Below are positions 1 through 10,604 of a DNA stretch of 64,000 bases, piece after piece. Position numbers and translations under genes: made by a program. The notes beneath the pieces are model-generated. The model did no database searches, was not told where the DNA came from, and saw only the letters and a list, made by a program, of their open reading frames with translations. This stretch comes from Bauldia sp. (GTDB lineage: Bacteria > Pseudomonadota > Alphaproteobacteria > Rhizobiales > Kaistiaceae), in NCBI GenBank assembly GCA_037200845.1, contig JBBCGQ010000001.1, forward strand, positions 2,965,001-3,029,000. Direction: 5' to 3'. Position 1 is the stretch's first letter. The number at the start of each line of letters is the position of its first letter.

Positions 1-1296
1 GTCTCCAACATCGCCAAGAGCGAAGCGGGCGTCGCCCTCGACGACGGCTACCAGGAAAAGATCGTGGCGGTTTCGAAGGCCGAGAACCTCCGCGCCGTCT
101 TCCAGGACAACGCCATCACCGGCGACGACGCCGACGAGATCATCGCCGCGCTGTCGCAGTTGGTCGACGTCAGCCGCCTGCGTCCCGGCCAGAAGATCCG
201 CATCGCCTTCGCCACCGACCCGACGACGTCGGCGCTCGACACGCCCGACAGCGACGCCGATGTCGGCCTCGATTCCGACGGCAAGGCGCCGCAGAGCGTG
301 CTCCGTCCCATCCGCGTTTCGATCTACGAGAACGGCGCCCACCAGGCGACCGTGGCGCGCGCCGACAACAACGTCTTCGTGCGCGCCGACGAGCCGAGCT
401 CGACGCCCGAGCTGCTCGCCTCGGCCGAGCCCGAGCCGCCGGTGCCGGAAGGCGGCCCGCCCAAGCTTTACGACGCCGTCTACCAGACCGCGCTCGAGCA
501 GCAGGTGCCGGCGCCGCTCATCGACGACGTCATCCGCGCCTTCGCCTACGACGTCGACTTCACCCAGCGCGTCTCGCCGGGCGACTCGCTGGAAATCTTC
601 CACTCGATGCCCGACCCGACCGACACCGAGGCGGGCGACGGCGAAATCCTCTACGCGTCGCTGACGCTCGGCGGCGTCCAGAAGCGCCTGTATCGCTACC
701 GCACCGACGACGACAACGTCGTCGACTACTACGACGAGGACGGCCACAGCGCGAAGAAGTTCCTCGTTCGCAAGCCGCTCACCGCGACCAACGTCCGCAT
801 CTCCTCGCAGTTCGGCTGGCGCGTGCACCCGATCCTCGGCTACCGCATCCTGCATGCCGGCGTCGACTACGCGGTTGCGCGCGGAACGCCGATCCTCGCC
901 GCCGGCAACGGCGTCATCGAGCGCGCCGGCCCATCCAAAGGCTACGGCAACTTCACGCTCATCAAGCACAACAACGGCTACGAGACGGCCTATGGCCACC
1001 AGACCGCGTTCGCCAAGGGCATCGTGCCCGGCGTCAGCGTCCGCCAGGGCCAGATCATCGGCTACGTCGGCTCGACCGGCCTCTCCACCGGCCCCCACCT
1101 GCACTTCGAAATCCGCGTCAACGGCAAGCCGGTCGACCCGCTGCGCATCCGCCTGCCGCGCGGCCGCGTGCTGGAGGGCGACTACCTCGCCGGCTTCGAG
1201 AAGGAGCGCCAGCGCATCGACACGCTGCTCGGCAACCAGAACCCGGGCCCGTCGCAGAAGGTGGCAAGCGCCGACACCGCGGCGCTGAGCGACTGA
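1..1296 (+). CDS. M23 family metallopeptidase (5'-truncated by window edge)
   Basis: Zinc endopeptidase of the LytM/M23 type, expected to cut peptidoglycan cross-bridges in the periplasm or to activate amidases. The reading frame is open from base 1, so the true start lies outside the window; the first ATG at 64 is internal. The N-terminal part resembles the LysM/OapA-like region that precedes M23 domains (segment LRPGQKI). The C-terminal third holds the catalytic core: HAGVDYA gives the first His/Asp zinc ligands and GPHLHFE gives the HxH motif. The next gene starts 7 bp after the stop, so the two are probably co-transcribed. Family assignment is firm; the exact substrate is not visible. Confidence 0.93.
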   Translation, partial: VSNIAKSEAGVALDDGYQEKIVAVSKAENLRAVFQDNAITGDDADEIIAALSQLVDVSRLRPGQKIRIAFATDPTTSALDTPDSDADVGLDSDGKAPQSVLRPIRVSIYENGAHQATVARADNNVFVRADEPSSTPELLASAEPEPPVPEGGPPKLYDAVYQTALEQQVPAPLIDDVIRAFAYDVDFTQRVSPGDSLEIFHSMPDPTDTEAGDGEILYASLTLGGVQKRLYRYRTDDDNVVDYYDEDGHSAKKFLVRKPLTATNVRISSQFGWRVHPILGYRILHAGVDYAVARGTPILAAGNGVIERAGPSKGYGNFTLIKHNNGYETAYGHQTAFAKGIVPGVSVRQGQIIGYVGSTGLSTGPHLHFEIRVNGKPVDPLRIRLPRGRVLEGDYLAGFEKERQRIDTLLGNQNPGPSQKVASADTAALSD

Positions 1297-1303
1297 CGGA
1301 GAC

Positions 1304-2122
1304 GTGACCGTGCGCTGGCAATCAGCCCTGGTCGTTGCGGCCCTCGCCGCGCTGCTGACCGCAGTGTCGGCGCCGCCGCCCCAGACCCTGTACCAGTCGA
1401 TGTTCGTCGTGTCGGGCACCAGCCCGGAGCGCCGCGTCGCCGGCTTCGAGGGCGCCCTCCGCCGCCTGATGGTGAAGCTGTCGGGTGACCGCAGCCTCGC
1501 CGACAACAAGACGGTGGCCAAGATGATCGAGCACGCCGCCGACTACGTCGTCGATTTCAGCTACCTCGACCTGAAATTCGGCATCAAGCTCAGCGACGAG
1601 CAGGGATCGTACGACCGCCCGCAATATCTGACGGTCACCTTCGACCAGGCGAAGATCGACAAGGCGCTGAAGGGCCTGCACCGCAAAGTCTGGGCGACGC
1701 GGCCGACGCTGGTCATCTTCCTCGCCGTCCATCGCGACCCGCAGTCGTACGTCGTCAACGCCGACGACGCCCGCGACGCGGCCATGCGCGAGTCCGCCGG
1801 CAACGCCTCGCTGCTCTACAGCGTGCCGATCGCCTTCCCGCCGGAAGCCGCGGTCGCCGCCAGCTTGCCGACCTTCGCCGCGGCACTCCGCGCCAACCCC
1901 GCCGACCTCGACGCCGTCGCCAAGGCCTCGGGCGGCGATGCGGCGCTGGTCGGCACGCTCGACTGGAGCGACGCCGACCACGGCTGGATAGCCGACTGGA
2001 CGATCGCCGGCGACCGCGGCCGGCCGGTGCACTGGCAGAAGAAAGGCATCAGCTTCGACGACGCCTTCCGCGACGGCCTGAGCGGCGCCGCGCTGGCGCT
2101 GTCGGGCAACGGCACGCCGTAA
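1304..2122 (+). CDS. DUF2066 domain-containing exported protein
   Basis: About 272 residues beginning at a GTG just after the M23 gene; a second in-frame GTG six bases downstream is equally possible. The N-terminus is a hydrophobic signal-peptide-like stretch (ALVVAALAALLTAVSA), so the product is probably periplasmic. The body has the DUF2066 pattern: a conserved GALRRLMVKLSGD block near the start and an LVIFLAVHRDP block in the middle. The biochemical function of this family is unknown. It reads as the second gene of an operon with the upstream peptidase and ends convergently to clpB. Confidence 0.85.
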   Translation: MTVRWQSALVVAALAALLTAVSAPPPQTLYQSMFVVSGTSPERRVAGFEGALRRLMVKLSGDRSLADNKTVAKMIEHAADYVVDFSYLDLKFGIKLSDEQGSYDRPQYLTVTFDQAKIDKALKGLHRKVWATRPTLVIFLAVHRDPQSYVVNADDARDAAMRESAGNASLLYSVPIAFPPEAAVAASLPTFAAALRANPADLDAVAKASGGDAALVGTLDWSDADHGWIADWTIAGDRGRPVHWQKKGISFDDAFRDGLSGAALALSGNGTP

Positions 2123-2146
2123 CCGATCCTTCGCCCCCAGCAGAAC

Positions 2147-2253
2147 GCTCATCCCACGAACGCGGGGACCCACGCATCAACGTGACGCGGAACCGAGAGC
2201 CTGAGCACCAATACTATGCCGCGAGCTGGAGCCCCACTGACGCGGGGATGAGC
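2147..2253. repeat. Degenerate REP-like inverted repeat pair (family B)
   Basis: GCTCATCCC at 2147-2155 is matched by its reverse complement GGGATGAGC at 2245-2253. Each arm is joined to a CGCGGGGA-type core like the other family B elements in the window. It lies in the convergent gap between the DUF2066 gene and clpB. Eroded compared with the copies near 7.5 and 35-37 kb. Confidence 0.55.
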
Positions 2254-2271
2254 GGGAGGAGAGATCGGAGC

Positions 2272-2300
2272 AAAAAAAGGCCCGGCGTGACCCGGGCCTT
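2272..2300 (-). terminator. Rho-independent terminator of clpB
   Basis: GGCCCGG (2279-2285) pairs with CCGGGCC (2292-2298) around a 6-base loop. Read on the minus strand the stem is followed at once by a run of seven T. It sits 27 bp past the clpB stop codon. Confidence 0.85.
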
Positions 2301-2326
2301 TCGCATTTCTCCAACAGACGAAGGCG

Positions 2327-4945
<2,619 letters not shown>

Positions 4946-5043
4946 GTGTCGTCCCTTTCCCGGTTTGTTGCCTGCCGTCCGCATTCGCGGCCCGGCCGGC
5001 CCTTTCCGTCGGCCCCCCGAAGGGCGGTCCGTCTTCCGTCACT

Positions 5044-5074
5044 GAAAATAGGAACCCATCATCGCCTCCGGAAG
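5044..5074 (-). promoter_or_regulatory. Candidate heat-shock (sigma-32) promoter of clpB
   Basis: On the minus strand CTTCCG (5069-5074) is followed after 16 bp by CCTATTT (5046-5052). The second element fits the alphaproteobacterial RpoH -10 pattern CYTATNT; the -35 keeps only the leading CTT of CTTG. The site is about 100 bp upstream of clpB. A pattern match only. Confidence 0.42.
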
Positions 5075-5132
5075 GGGCGGCGCGCCTTGTCCTTTGTCAA
5101 TATTTAACGGCCGCCGCCCTAGGCTTTGCGCC

Positions 5133-6584
5133 ATGGCGAGCACCACCCTTCCGGCGGAAGCGCGGCCCGGCATCCTGGCGCCGGCGCTGCCCTTTCTGGT
5201 CGCCGCCGCGCTCTACGTGCTGCTGCTCCTGCTCGGCAACAGCCTCCTCAACGACGCCGACACCTACTGGCACATCGCCGCCGGCAACTGGATCCTGGCG
5301 CATGGCTTCCCACACGCCGATCCGTTCTCCTTCACCTTCGCCGGCAAGCCATGGATCGCCAAGGAATGGCTGTCGCAGATCGCCTACGCCGAGGCTTACC
5401 GGCTGAGCGGCTGGACGGGCGTCGTCGTCATCGCCGCCAGCGCGATCGCGCTGGCCTTCGGCCTCCTGACCTGGGCGCTCCGCGAACGCCTCGCCGCGCT
5501 GCCCGCGGTCGCCTTCATCGCCACCGCCTTCATGCTGATCGCCCCGCACGCCACCGCCCGCCCGCACGCCCTGGCGCTGCCGGTCATGGTCGCCTGGGTC
5601 GCCGGCCTCGTCCGCGCTGCCGACCGCGGCAGGGCGCCGCCCTATGCGCTGGTGTTGCTGATGGTGCTGTGGGCCAACCTCCACGCCGGCTTCACCCTCG
5701 GGCTGCTGCTGACCGCCGCGTTCGGGCTCGATGCCGTCGTCTCGGCGGAGCGGACGGCGCGCCTCCGCATCGGCCTCGCCTGGCTGCGCTTCGGCCTCCT
5801 CGCGCTGGTTGCCGGTTGCGTAACGCCCTACGGCCCGGAATCGATGCTGGTGACGCTGAAGGTGCTGAACCTTGGCCCGGCCCTGTCGATCATCGGCGAA
5901 TGGAAGCCGGCAGATTTCAGTCGCGTGGGTCCGCTCGAAATCGCGATCCTGCTGGGCATCGGCCTTGCCGTCTGGCGCGGCGCGATGCTGCCGCCGGTAC
6001 GCATCCTCATCCTCGCCGGCCTCGTCCATCTGGCGCTGTCGGCCGACCGCAACGCCGAGCTTCTCGGTTTGCTCGCGCCGCTCGCAGTGATGGCGCCGCT
6101 CGCCCGTCAGTTCCCGCACCTCCGCGCCCCGCCCGGCAACTCGCCGTGGGCGCTCGGCGCCATGTTTGCCGCCCTGGTCGTGCCGGCGACCGCGGGCATC
6201 GCGACGCTCGGCATGTACCAGCCGAACCCGGCGACGACGCCGGCCGCCGCGGTCGCGGCGCTGAAGGCGACAAACGCCGGCCCGCTCCTCAACGACTACG
6301 ACTTCGGCGGCTACCTGATCTCCGCCGGCGTGCCGACGTTCATCGACGGCCGCACCGAACTCTACGGCGGCGACTTCACCGCGGCGTATTATCGCGCGGT
6401 CACGCTCGCCGACATCGACGGCTTCGCGCGCATGCTCGACACCTGGAAGATCGGCGCGACGCTGCTCACCGCCGCCACGCCCGCGAACGCGCTGCTCGAC
6501 CGCCTGCCCGGCTGGCGGCGCCTCTACGCCGACGACGTTGCGATCGTCCACATCCGCCTGCCGCTGCGACCCACGCTCCCTTGA
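5133..6584 (+). CDS. Polytopic membrane protein, possible GT-C-fold glycosyltransferase-like
   Basis: About 483 residues, with many hydrophobic helices spread over the whole length and a short soluble C-terminal segment. After the first helix comes a loop with NDADTYWHIAAGNW and a following WIAKEWLSQ segment. An acidic/aromatic first loop of this kind is typical of GT-C-type membrane glycosyltransferases and related uncharacterised proteins. No defined family can be named by eye, so the function stays open. The start ATG at 5133 is preferred over the upstream in-frame codon at 5094, which would add 13 polar residues ahead of the first helix. It is divergent from clpB and followed 31 bp later by the MOSC gene. 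Confidence 0.75.
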   Translation: MASTTLPAEARPGILAPALPFLVAAALYVLLLLLGNSLLNDADTYWHIAAGNWILAHGFPHADPFSFTFAGKPWIAKEWLSQIAYAEAYRLSGWTGVVVIAASAIALAFGLLTWALRERLAALPAVAFIATAFMLIAPHATARPHALALPVMVAWVAGLVRAADRGRAPPYALVLLMVLWANLHAGFTLGLLLTAAFGLDAVVSAERTARLRIGLAWLRFGLLALVAGCVTPYGPESMLVTLKVLNLGPALSIIGEWKPADFSRVGPLEIAILLGIGLAVWRGAMLPPVRILILAGLVHLALSADRNAELLGLLAPLAVMAPLARQFPHLRAPPGNSPWALGAMFAALVVPATAGIATLGMYQPNPATTPAAAVAALKATNAGPLLNDYDFGGYLISAGVPTFIDGRTELYGGDFTAAYYRAVTLADIDGFARMLDTWKIGATLLTAATPANALLDRLPGWRRLYADDVAIVHIRLPLRPTLP

Positions 6585-6615
6585 CGGAACGCGCCGGGCG
6601 GCATCCTTTGCCGCC

Positions 6616-7368
6616 ATGCCGCCGCACGTCGCCGCCATCTACCGCTACCCGGTCAAGGGCCTGTCGCCCGAGCCGCTGCCCGCGGTGACGCTGACGCCCG
6701 GCGAGACGATCCCCTACGACCGCGCCTACGCCATCGAGAACGGCCCCTCCGGCTTCGACCCGGCCGAGCCGAAGACGCTGCCGAAGATTCTGTTCCTGAT
6801 GCTGATACGGAACGAAAGCCTCGCGGAGCTCCACACCAGCTTCGACGACGCGACCTCCGTGCTCACCATCCGCAAGGACGGCGCCATCGCGGCGGAGGGC
6901 AACCTCGCCACCGAGGCAGGCCGCCGCACCATCGAGGCATTCTTCGACGCCTTCTCGGCCAGGGATCTGCGCGGCCCGGCGAAAGTGCTGACCGCTCCCG
7001 GCTTCTCCTTCTCCGACACCTCGAAGAAGGTCGTGTCGCTGATCAACCTCGAGACGGTGCGCGCCATCGGCCGCGAGATCGGCGCCGACGTCCACCCGCT
7101 CCGCTTCCGCGGCAACCTGCACGTCGAGGGAATGGATGCCTGGCAGGAATTCGCGCTGGTCGGCCAGACGCTGATCGTCGGCGGCGTCACCTTCAAGGTG
7201 ACGAAGCGCATCGACCGCTGCGCCGCCACCAACGTCGATCCGCTAACGGCAAAGCGCGACCTGAAAATTCCGGTCAGCCTGCAACGCGCCTACGGCCACG
7301 CCGACTGCGGCGTGTATCTGAAGGTCGTCTCAGGTGGCACGGTGACGGTCGGCGATCAGATCAGGTAG
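6616..7368 (+). CDS. MOSC domain-containing protein
   Basis: About 250 residues. It opens with the beta-barrel MOSC N-terminal motif IYRYPVKGL and carries the characteristic C-terminal block with VTKRIDRCAATNVDP, whose cysteine is the conserved MOSC residue that binds sulfur or molybdenum cofactor in YiiM and mARC-type proteins. Proteins of this type handle molybdenum cofactor or reduce N-hydroxylated compounds; the exact reaction cannot be read here. Translation is taken from the ATG at 6616. The gene ends convergently toward the DUF4167 gene across a repeat-bearing gap. Confidence 0.85.
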   Translation: MPPHVAAIYRYPVKGLSPEPLPAVTLTPGETIPYDRAYAIENGPSGFDPAEPKTLPKILFLMLIRNESLAELHTSFDDATSVLTIRKDGAIAAEGNLATEAGRRTIEAFFDAFSARDLRGPAKVLTAPGFSFSDTSKKVVSLINLETVRAIGREIGADVHPLRFRGNLHVEGMDAWQEFALVGQTLIVGGVTFKVTKRIDRCAATNVDPLTAKRDLKIPVSLQRAYGHADCGVYLKVVSGGTVTVGDQIR

Positions 7369-7420
7369 GGCCGCCCCACCGCCGTCATCCTGGCGCGCAG
7401 CGTCTTACCCCCGCTCGTCA

Positions 7421-7536
7421 CCCCGGCGAAAGCCGGGGTCCGGCGCGAACCTAAAAACGCAAACGGCGGCTCGTAAACGAACCGCCGTCGCACTATTCAG
7501 ACGCCATGACTGGATTCCGGCTCTCGCCGGAATGAC
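7421..7536. repeat. Two REP-like hairpins (family B)
   Basis: CCCCGGC-GAAA-GCCGGGG at 7421-7438 and ATTCCGGC-TCTC-GCCGGAAT at 7514-7533 are near-perfect hairpins. Each sits in the family's flanking context: GTCA before the first, and ATGACTGG before and ATGAC after the second. They face each other in the convergent gap between the MOSC and DUF4167 genes, with the DUF4167 terminator between them. Confidence 0.75.
7452..7488 (-). terminator. Rho-independent terminator of the DUF4167 gene
   Basis: ACGGCGG (7463-7469) pairs with CCGCCGT (7482-7488), extended by TCG/CGA inside the loop. On the minus strand the stem runs into TTTGCGTTTTT. It lies about 65 bp past the DUF4167 stop codon. Confidence 0.75.
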
Positions 7537-7551
7537 GCGACGCGAGGTGCG

Positions 7552-8310
7552 CTACTCGTCGCCCTGCGGCGCGTCGAAGCCGCCTGCCGGCTGCTCCTGC
7601 GGCGCCGCCGGATTGGCGTTGCCGCCGCCGTTGCGATCGCCGCCCGCGTACTGGTCGCGGAAGGGACGCCGGCGCCGGCCGCGGAAGTTGTTGCCGTTGC
7701 CGCCGTTGCGGTCGCCGCCCTGGTTGCCGTTGCCCTGATTATTGTTGTTGTAGGGGCGGTTGTCTTCGCGCGGCTCGTTCTGCTGGCCTTCGAAGGCCGG
7801 CTGCTCGCCGCTGCTGTTTGCGTTGCCCCACACCGAGGACGGACCGGGCTCCGCGTTCTGCCCATTCGGTGCCTGCTGCGGCGCGCCCTGCTGTCCCTGG
7901 GGACCGCCGTTCTGGCCACCCTGGTACGGCTGACGGTTGCCCTGCTGGTAGGGGTTGCCGTTGCCGTTCTGGTTGCCGTTGTAGCCGCCGCCGGCGTTCT
8001 CGTCGTCGCCCTCGTCGTCGCCGTCATCGTTGCGGTAGAACTGCTGCGGCTGCGGCATCTGCGCCTGCGCCGCCGCGACGATGCGGTAGTAGTGCTCGGC
8101 GTGCTGCAGATAATTCTCGCCGGCGACACGGTCCCCGCTCGACTGCGCATCGCGCGCGAGCTGGACGTATTTCTCGGCGACATGCAGCGCCGTGCCGCGA
8201 ATTTTCACATCGCCGCCGTTGCTCTCGTAAGAACGTTGCAGCGGGTTAGGTCCCTTGCGGTTGCGGTTACGGTTGCGCATGCCTTTGTTATTCGGTTGTC
8301 CTTGCCTCAT
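7552..8310 (-). CDS. DUF4167 domain-containing, low-complexity putative RNA-binding protein
   Basis: About 252 residues. The N-terminal 90 residues form the DUF4167 domain: an Arg/Asn-rich lead (MRNRNRNRKG), then a helical core with HVAEKYVQLARDAQSSGDR and ENYLQHAEHYYRI. The remaining 160 residues are almost entirely Asn, Gln, Gly, Arg and Pro, a disordered prion-like tail that alternates acidic (DDGDDEGDDEN) and basic (RGRRRRPFR) patches. The domain is known mainly from Alphaproteobacteria and has no settled function; RNA binding is an inference from composition. It stands alone, with its own terminator and a long unexplained upstream region. Confidence 0.88.
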   Translation of the reverse strand: MRQGQPNNKGMRNRNRNRKGPNPLQRSYESNGGDVKIRGTALHVAEKYVQLARDAQSSGDRVAGENYLQHAEHYYRIVAAAQAQMPQPQQFYRNDDGDDEGDDENAGGGYNGNQNGNGNPYQQGNRQPYQGGQNGGPQGQQGAPQQAPNGQNAEPGPSSVWGNANSSGEQPAFEGQQNEPREDNRPYNNNNQGNGNQGGDRNGGNGNNFRGRRRRPFRDQYAGGDRNGGGNANPAAPQEQPAGGFDAPQGDE

Positions 8311-8681
8311 TGGAAGGCTCTCTTTGAAACGGCCGGATATGTTCCGGCATACAGCCCGCCGCCCGCATCATTGCGGTGTCGTCGGGTAAAGCCTCGGGTT
8401 CCGGCACCGCCGGCCCGCTCTGGCCTCTGTCGAACTTTGACTCACGCGGTCTAAGGTTTCCCCAAGGGGCGGAGTCCCGCCATGCCGCTCCGTTCGGACT
8501 TCGCACCAATGGTCCGAACAGTTGGGACTGATGAGGTTGCGCTTCGTTCGATTGGGCTTGTCTTCCCAGCGCCCGATGCCGCGACCCTAGTCGTCCAATA
8601 AGGACGCTCTCGTCTTGTACGGCGCGAGGAACCTAGCCGGTTCGCCCCTGATTTCCAAGCGCATTTTTGCGCAAGACGAGG
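8311..8681. other. 371-bp gap between the DUF4167 gene and prmC
   Basis: No convincing gene on either strand; the small minus-strand frame at about 8288-8509 overlaps the DUF4167 start in another frame and resembles nothing I recognise. The gap contains an 8-bp perfect inverted repeat, GTTCGGAC at 8492-8499 and GTCCGAAC at 8512-8519, around a 12-base loop, plus several weaker stems. Since both flanking genes read leftward, most of it should be upstream leader or promoter DNA of the DUF4167 gene, or an unrecognised small RNA. Confidence 0.4.
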
Positions 8682-9542
8682 TTAACCAACAGCCGGTTCC
8701 CGCTCGAGAATTGCGACCCTGTCTACGCCGGCTAAATCCCGCCTAAGCGTAATTGCGAAGCCGCGCAGCGCCGCCAGCGCACCCACCGCCTCCGCCTGGC
8801 CGAAACCGACCTCGAGAAACGCGGCGCCGCCTTTGGCGAGCATGCGATCGAGATCGGAAAGGATGGCGCGGTAGGCATCGAGGCCGTCATCGCCGCCGTC
8901 CAAGGCTATATGGGGATCGAAGTCACGAACATCAACCGGCAGGCCGGAGATTTCGCCATGCGCGATGTACGGCGGATTGGACACGACGACGTCGAACCTG
9001 GTCGTCAGCCGCTCGGCCCAACTGCCGACGGCGAACGAGGCGCGCGTTTCGAGCTTCAGCCGGTGCGCATTGGCCGTCGCGGTTTCGAGCGCGTCCGCGG
9101 CAATGTCGACGCCAACGCCCGTGGCCCTGGGCAACTGCGACAGCAGCGAGAGCAGGATCGCACCGCTGCCCGTGCCGAGATCGAGTATTGTCGCCGCACT
9201 CGCCGGATCGACGAAGTCGAGCACCGCATCGACCAGCGTCTCGGTGTCCGGCCGCGGCACCAGCGTCGCCGGCGAGAGACCGAACGTCAGGCCGTAGAAT
9301 TCCTTCTCGCCCAGAATGCGCGCGATCGGCTCGCCGCGCGCCCGCCGCGCTGCGAGTTCGCGCGCCGTCTCCGGCACGCCCGGCTCCGGTTCGAGCTGGT
9401 CGCGAAAGATCACCTGCTCGCGCTCGACGCCCATCGCGTGCGCGACCAGCAGCCGCGCGTCGAGCGCCGCTGTGCCGCTGGTCTTCGCCAGCATGCCCGC
9501 GATCTCGCGCCTGAGGTCCGCGATCGTACGGGGCTCGGTCAC
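8682..9542 (-). CDS. prmC: Peptide chain release factor N5-glutamine methyltransferase PrmC
   Basis: S-adenosylmethionine-dependent methyltransferase that modifies the Gln of the GGQ loop in RF1 and RF2. 286 residues: an N-terminal helical substrate-binding domain (about 1-90), then a Rossmann domain with the SAM motif DLGTGSGAI at about 121-129 and the catalytic NPPY at 189-192. The ATG overlaps the prfA stop codon as ATGA, so its own substrate, RF1, is encoded directly upstream and the two are translationally coupled, the classic prfA-prmC arrangement. Confidence 0.97.
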   Translation of the reverse strand: MTEPRTIADLRREIAGMLAKTSGTAALDARLLVAHAMGVEREQVIFRDQLEPEPGVPETARELAARRARGEPIARILGEKEFYGLTFGLSPATLVPRPDTETLVDAVLDFVDPASAATILDLGTGSGAILLSLLSQLPRATGVGVDIAADALETATANAHRLKLETRASFAVGSWAERLTTRFDVVVSNPPYIAHGEISGLPVDVRDFDPHIALDGGDDGLDAYRAILSDLDRMLAKGGAAFLEVGFGQAEAVGALAALRGFAITLRRDLAGVDRVAILEREPAVG

Positions 9543-10597
9543 GCTTCTTCGGCGGCGAGCAGACTCGCCTGATGGTCGGTGGTGAGCGCGTCGATAAGCT
9601 CGTCCAGCGCCTCGCCCGACAGCACCTTCTCGAGCTGGTAGATGGTGAGGTTGATGCGATGGTCGGTGACCCGCCCTTGCGGGAAATTGTAGGTCCGGAT
9701 GCGCTCCGAGCGGTCGCCGGTGCCGATCTGGCCCTTGCGCGCCGCCGAACGCTCGCTATCGACCTTGTCGCGCTCCAGTTCGTAGAGCCGCGAACGCATG
9801 ACCTCCAGCGCCTGCGCCCGGTTCTGGTGCTGCGAGCGCGACGAGACGGTCACCGAGATGCCGGTCGGCACATGCGTCATGCGCACCGCCGAGTCGGTGG
9901 TGTTGGCGTGCTGCCCGCCCTTGGACGAGGCCCGCAAAGTCTCGACGCTGAGGTCGGCGGGGTTGAGGTCGACATCGACCTCCTCCGCTTCGGGCAGCAC
10001 CGCCACCGTCGCCGCCGACGTATGGATGCGCCCCTGCGCCTCGGTCGCCGGCACGCGCTGCACGCGGTGCACGCCCGACTCGAACTTGAGCTTGGCGAAC
10101 ACGCCGCGCCCCTCGACCTTGGCGACGATTTCCTTGTAGCCGCCGGCCTCGCCCTCGCTCTCCGACAGCAGCTCGACCTTCCAGCCATGGTTGGCGGCAT
10201 AGCGCTGGTACATGCGGAAAAGATCGCCGGCGAACAGCGCCGCCTCGTTGCCGCCCGTGCCGGCGCGGATTTCGAGGATCGCGCTTTTCTCGTCGGCCGC
10301 GTCCTTCGGGATGAGCAGCAGCCGGATCTTCTCGTTGAGGTCGGCGATCTTCCGGTCGAGCTGCCGCGCCTCGACCACCGCCATCTCGCCCATCTCGGGA
10401 TCGGCCATCAGCAGATCGAGATCGGCGCGCTCCTTCTCGGCCGCAAGCAGTTCGCCGTTGGCGACGCTGACCGGCTCGATCTCGGCGCGCTCGCGCGAAA
10501 GCTTGATGCGCGCCTCGCGGTCGAGCGGCTGCATCAGGCGGTTGTCGATGTCCGCCAGCCGCGTGACGAGGCTGTTGATCTTGTCTCTGGGAAGCAT
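9539..10597 (-). CDS. prfA: Peptide chain release factor 1
   Basis: Class I release factor that reads UAA and UAG and triggers hydrolysis of peptidyl-tRNA on the ribosome. 352 residues. The stop-codon recognition motif of RF1 is the PAT tripeptide at 183-185, and the catalytic GGQ is at 227-229, so this is RF1 rather than RF2. The start at 10597 ([10 protein letters not shown]) fits the family N-terminus; a longer in-frame extension would run into ptsP. It begins 7 bp after the ptsP stop and overlaps prmC. Confidence 0.97.
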   Translation of the reverse strand: MLPRDKINSLVTRLADIDNRLMQPLDREARIKLSRERAEIEPVSVANGELLAAEKERADLDLLMADPEMGEMAVVEARQLDRKIADLNEKIRLLLIPKDAADEKSAILEIRAGTGGNEAALFAGDLFRMYQRYAANHGWKVELLSESEGEAGGYKEIVAKVEGRGVFAKLKFESGVHRVQRVPATEAQGRIHTSAATVAVLPEAEEVDVDLNPADLSVETLRASSKGGQHANTTDSAVRMTHVPTGISVTVSSRSQHQNRAQALEVMRSRLYELERDKVDSERSAARKGQIGTGDRSERIRTYNFPQGRVTDHRINLTIYQLEKVLSGEALDELIDALTTDHQASLLAAEEA

Positions 10598-10604
10598 GGC
10601 GACG

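Noticed and set aside
5097-6638. 513-codon minus-strand frame opposite the membrane protein gene
   Set aside because: Composition is dominated by Arg, Gly and Gln and it mirrors codon structure of the plus-strand gene.
8527-8545. CTGATGAG resembling a hammerhead ribozyme core
   Set aside because: No matching GAAA core and no flanking stems I and III; a chance octamer.
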